Shown one piece after another: positions 60,057-64,000 of a stretch of DNA of 64,000 bases. The position numbers were made by a program, and so were the translations under genes. Source of the stretch: Abelmoschus esculentus (lineage: Eukaryota > Streptophyta > Magnoliopsida > Malvales > Malvaceae); NCBI GenBank assembly GCA_035048815.1, contig JAUCBN010000025.1, forward strand, positions 15,772,501-15,836,500. The letters run 5' to 3'. The notes under the pieces were generated by a model. The model made no database searches. It saw only the letters and a program-made list of their open reading frames with translations, and had not been told where the DNA came from. The stretch's first letter is position 1. Each line of letters begins with the position of its first letter.

Positions 60057-60358
60057 TGAAGTCGCTCTGTGCACAGAGCGATTTCCTGAACCCTAGGCTT
60101 TTACGCTTCCAAGCACAGTGAAATCGCTCTGTGCACAAAGCGATTTTTTATCCCCATTATAATTAATGGCTTATGTGGCAAGGAATGTCAAATCAGCCGG
60201 AAGTCGCGTCCTGCATAGAGCGATTCTTGGAATCGCTCTGTGCAGGACGCGACTTCTTCATACGTGTCCTGACAGGGGTATAGATTTGTCATTGAAGTTA
60301 GGAGGGGTATATTTTTATATTTAAATAATAAAAAGGAGTTTTTAATATAATTTTGCCT
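60057..60358 (-). repeat. MULE right terminal inverted repeat
   Basis: Mirror of the left repeat, about 97% alike; contains palindromes at 60058-60085 and 60120-60146. Just inside it, at 59972 and 60007, lie two further palindromes. Confidence 0.93.
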
Positions 60359-60367
60359 CAAGGATGG

Positions 60368-61350
60368 CCTTCCAAACGGTTATCTTTTGCTGAGAGATTA
60401 CAACTTATACAAGTTGTGTTGTTTAGCATTCAAAATTATTGGTGTCGTATGTTTATTCCTCCTTCAAAGATTATCAAGAAAGTTTCTCAAGTTTACAACG
60501 CTTTCCTTTGAAAGGGTACGAATGATGATGCTAGGGGTGCACGGGTTAGTTGGGGGACTATTTGTCACCCAAAAAAGAGGGAGGACTGGGAGTGAAGGAT
60601 ATGAAAACATGAAACAAAGCTTGTATGATGAGGTGTATCTGGTTGTTGATATCTCAAGTTGGTTCCTTATGGGTTGCTTGGGTACAAGAATACATATTAA
60701 AAGGGACTTCTGTCTTGAATTTTTCAATCAAGACCACACACAGTTGGGCTTGGAAAAAACTTACGAAGTTAAGAGATGAATGGATTTTCATTGGGGGCAT
60801 ACAATATGATTATAAAGCGAGAGAGATTTGGAGTGTTTTCAGGTCAAAAAGGGATAAAATGCCTTGGACAAACATAATTTGGGGCAGCCTGAATATACCT
60901 AGACACTCGTTTATTACTTGGTTGATTGTATTAAATAAACTCTCAACGATGGACAGAATGCCGAAATGGGGATTTCAATTGAACCCTTTCTGCCTTCTAT
61001 GTATGGAAAAGCTTGAGTCTCAGGATCATCTCTTTGGTGAATGTTCTTTCATGTTACAGGTATGGTCCCTTGTAATGCAAGATTATAACTTGTTGTATCA
61101 ATGTCATAGTTGGCCTAAAATATTGGCATGGGTGCAATGTATGGGAAAAGGTAAAACCATGAGAGCTGTGATAATTAAAGTGACATGGTGCAGTCTAAAC
61201 TATTACTTATGGCAGAAGCGTAACTACAGGAAGTATGGACAACAACCATGTTCGGTTTCTAGTGTTGTTGCTCGTATTAAGAATGATATACGAATTAAGG
61301 TTGCTGGTTGTAGTTACTTGAAATTTTTTGATAACTCTATAGCTTTTAAA
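60368..61350 (+). pseudogene. LINE reverse transcriptase 3' part and zf-RVT domain
   Basis: After the MULE target duplication, the L1-type reading resumes in a broken frame, then stays open from about 60625 to 61353: AWKKLTKLRDEWIFIGG, VFRSKRDKMPWTNIIWG, IPRHSFITWLIVLNKLS and a zf-RVT zinc motif CLLCMEKLESQDHLFGEC. No complete RT is present. It stops shortly before the 3' tail. Confidence 0.82.
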
Positions 61351-61474
61351 TAGGGGATTTACTAGGTTTTTCTGTATAGTGGGTTAAGCACATAATTTAT
61401 TTTTTTTAGGTTCCGTAACATATTATTTTGGATGAAATAAAGTTTGATTTATCCAAAAAAAAAATATGTCTCTT

Positions 61475-62400
61475 AATCATGCCTCATTCTATACTTCTAT
61501 AAAAAAAATTAAAAATTAAATTCTAAACCTTAACCCTAAACCCTAAAAATACATCATACCTATAATTTTCTAATTCTTAACCTCTAACCTCGAACTTTAA
61601 ACCATTATTTTAAAATGAAGTATCAATGAGACACAATAAAAGGGAAAACAATTTTCACCTTGTTTATAAATATTCTTAACCCTTTGATAATATATATATA
61701 TATTATAGATATTGCGATTGAATCCAAATTTTCTAAGATTAGCGTCTTATATTTTTATATTAAGATCACTTGTTGTTTAATTTTACCAAGAATTAAACAA
61801 TGAAAAATAAACAAAATTCATAATTAATTATAATTTTTTGAGAAATGTCAAACTTGGGTGTGGGAAACTATGACATGAGATATGCACTTTGTTTTGTGTT
61901 TTTTTACGAATTTTTATATCCCCTCTGTATTATTAGAATGAATAATTTTTTTATCTCTAATTATATTTTTATTTATTATTCTAAAAATATTTAAAATTAA
62001 ATTTTAAACTTTAATTTTTTACGCCTTAAACTTTAAATTCTACTTCTAAAAATTATATTCTACCCTAATTTTTTAAACACTAACTACTACTATAATTTTA
62101 AATTCTAAACCCACTATTTTAAAAGAGACATTGTAAAATAAAAAGACTTATGATTTTTACCTATCAAAATTATATTTTTAGGTACAAATCATCCGCTTTT
62201 TATTATATTTCTATTGGTGTCCCAATTTTAAAATAATGGATTTAGAGTTTAAAGTTTGTAATTATAATTAGAGTCAGGGGAATTAGGGATACAATATATT
62301 TTTTATGGTTTAGAGTATAGAGATTAGAACTAAAATTTTAGAATTTAATTTTTTTAATAATTTTTAATGTATGATATAGAAAAAAAAAATATTAAGCGAC
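61475..62400. repeat. Cluster of MITE-like copies with CCCTAAACCCTAA / TTTAGAGTTT cores
   Basis: Adjacent non-coding segments at about 61490-61680, 61950-62140 and 62160-62400 share words with 16550-16775 on one or the other strand (TACATCAT, CTAAACCCTAAAAATAC, GGATTTAGAGTTTAAAG). Ends are approximate. Confidence 0.5.
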
Positions 62401-62560
62401 AAATGAAGTTATCCTAATGTTACCGAGGGGTTCTGCTGGTGTGGTTATCCATATTGATCTACTTCCAAAATATTGATCTTATTCATGTGATTTGTGAATA
62501 TATCACTTATTATTACATCAACATTTTATAAGCTATAATCTTTAAGCTGCCTATCAGTCC

Positions 62561-64000
62561 TTAATCGGCATAACCATGAATAGAAATTTCTTCTTGATTC
62601 CTTTCCTCCAGGTTCTTATATTTGTACCAAGAAGCACACACCAAATAAATGACAAAGTTAACACTACTCAACGCTGATAATAACCAGTAGAAATAGTTCA
62701 ACTTGTCTCTGTTGAGGTTGTTTGAAGCCAACCAACCCCCGCTAGCCTTGTTCACCACCTCCACCACAACCGAGCTCATAAAATTGCCAAATGACAGTGA
62801 AAACCAGAGGAGGGCTGTACTCGTACCCTTCATACCAGCTGAGCTCTCCGCGTGGTAGAAGTGTAGCAGTCCTACCAATGTGAACAAATCGGCCAACCCA
62901 AATATGACGTATTGGAATCCAAGCCAAAACACACTCATTGGCAGAGGCTTATTAGAATCTACCATGTCGTGCTTATATGCCACTGATTTACGCATGGTTT
63001 CCACGACTCCAGAGATGGCCATGGAAATGGTTGAGAGCACCAACCCCACTCCAATTCGCTGAAGATGCCGGATTCCTGTTGGAATTCCTGTTTTTCTTCG
63101 GGCAAGTGGAACGAAAATGCGGTCATAAATTGCAAAGAAAATCATGTTGAATGTTAGGGGAATGACAGGAAGGGAAGCAGCAGGGATTTTAAAACCAAAT
63201 ATATGAGTGTCCAAGGTCATGCTTTGTTGTACGGAGAATGTTTGGAATTGAGCCAAACAAGTACATATGAAAATTGTGCTAAGTACGATTGGAAGCATGC
63301 GAAGTAAAATCTTGGTTTCTTCTACTTGGGTCACTGTACTAAGGCTCCAGGGTCCTGGAGTCACTGATGATGATGCACCACAAGAGGGCTCAGCATGAAC
63401 GGCTGCTCGATCCACGAATCTGTATATTTGTTGATATATTCACGTTAAGTCTGCTTCACAAAAAACTTTACTTATTTTACACAAATGAAGCCTTGTAAGT
63501 TGTACCTAAACTGACTGGTTCTCTGAAGAATCTCATTTGGCGCCACCACTGCTCCTTTGTCATAAATCTCATATAGTTCATCTTCCTCCTTTGGTATTGG
63601 AAGGTTTCGGTTGCGGATGGCTGCAACAAGTACCTTGAACCAAGAATATGGAAGCCATGATTATTGAGATGGAAAAATTGTACTAGGTGGTGCGTATTGT
63701 GATGGAAAATTGGAAAAGACATACCTGTATGATTCGGATAATGGGGCTTCCTTTGGGTGAATTATCCCTATAAAATGGCTTGCCAATGCAGAGAAACACA
63801 ATTTCAAGCAAGGCTAATATAGTGCAGGCTCCAAATGCCCAGTCCCAACCTTTGTTAGAACTTACCCACACTACAAAAGTGACCCCAGCTAAAGATCCAC
63901 CTGTCATGCTAAACATGAACCAGTTGAAAAAGCTTGAAAGTTGAATTGCCTCTTTAGGGTCCTTGCTGTCGAACTGGTCAGCTCCCAACAATGGCAGAGC
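62561..64000 (-). CDS. NRT1/PTR FAMILY (NPF) transporter, copy 2, cut by window edge
   Basis: Three 3' exons are in view: 64000-63725 (continues outside), 63633-63506 and 63419-62561. Protein words match copy 1 closely (LLGADQFDSKDPKEAIQLSS, TVTQVEETKILLRMLPIVLS, YDRIFVPLARRKTGIPTGI). Differences include one extra codon (VVAPNEILQRT), a shorter C terminus ending HGYAD, and scattered substitutions. There is no break in the visible part, and splice sites lie at the same codons as in copy 1. A tandem duplicate with the LINE/MULE between; substrate unknown. Confidence 0.87.

Larger units (their letters stand above)
54650..60358. mobile_element. Mutator-like element (MULE), 5.7 kb, long TIRs, 9 bp target duplication
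   Basis: Perfect 9 bp duplication TCAAGGATG at 54641-54649 and 60359-60367. Terminal inverted repeats 54650-54950 and 60057-60358 are about 97% alike and start GGCAAAATTATATTAAAAAC. Contents: a PB1-like ORF (minus), a divergent broken MuDR-type transposase (plus) and a PMD gene (minus). Palindromes recur in both TIRs and in the divergent promoter. The catalytic core of the transposase is missing, so it needs a helper. Confidence 0.93.
54521..61464 (+). mobile_element. 5'-truncated LINE (L1-type), split by a MULE
   Basis: Flanked by the direct repeat TATGTCTCTT (54511-54520 and 61465-61474). It ends in an A run at about 61455-61464 and begins inside the reverse-transcriptase region, so the 5' part is missing. 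The sequence is 54521-54649 plus 60368-61464; the rest is the MULE inserted later. Reading across the junction gives RT thumb words (RYLGVPLFSRRLN, then SFAGRLQLI-like) and a zf-RVT domain. Confidence 0.85.

Overview
The window is plant nuclear DNA from a eudicot. Evidence: intron-split genes with GT-AG junctions, plant-only families (CYP82D, CYP701A, KANADI, Dof, LRR-extensin, NPF), very AT-rich intergenic DNA, TTTAGGG-type repeats, and a dense load of plant transposons. Several proteins and the repeat types resemble what I know from Gossypium (cotton), so Malvaceae is my best guess, but I could not search a database.

Layout. 0-5.3 kb: two decayed or disrupted housekeeping genes, a SEC3A exocyst pseudogene and an octanoyltransferase (LIP2p) gene with frame breaks. 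5.9-7.6 kb: an intact CYP82D-type P450 on the minus strand. 7.6-12 kb: AT-rich spacer with two foldback (MITE-like) elements. 12.1-14.4 kb: a KANADI-type GARP transcription factor on the minus strand. 15-18.4 kb: spacer with small repeats. 18.4-21.2 kb: about 2.4 kb of degenerate TTTAGGG-like repeats bounded by long inverted repeats. 21.4-23.3 kb: a leucine-rich-repeat extensin. 25.3-27.9 kb: ent-kaurene oxidase (gibberellin pathway), eight exons. 28.8-42.8 kb: a 14 kb Tat/Ogre-like Ty3/Gypsy retrotransposon with 5 bp target duplication, an extra ORF1, a probable intron, and a shortened 3' LTR. 43.6-44.3 kb: a Dof factor like DOF3.4. 44.8-48.1 kb: an inverted-repeat element and a 2 kb solo LTR. 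49.8-50.9 kb: an LHT-type amino-acid transporter pseudogene. 51.5-54.1 kb and 62.6-64 kb (cut by the window edge): two copies of an NRT1/PTR (NPF) transporter in tandem. Between them lies a 5'-truncated LINE split by a 5.7 kb Mutator-like element (MULE).

The genes do not form an operon-like pathway; the P450s, transcription factors and transporters are independent plant genes. The most unusual structures are (1) the telomere-like array held between about 150-180 bp inverted arms; (2) the MULE, whose termini and internal promoter region carry repeated palindromes of about 28 bp, and which holds a broken transposase, a plant-mobile-domain (PMD) gene and a small divergent PB1-like ORF; and (3) PMD-like proteins carried by two unrelated transposon classes in one window. 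Exon ends were placed by hand from splice signals and protein-family memory, and should be treated as predictions.
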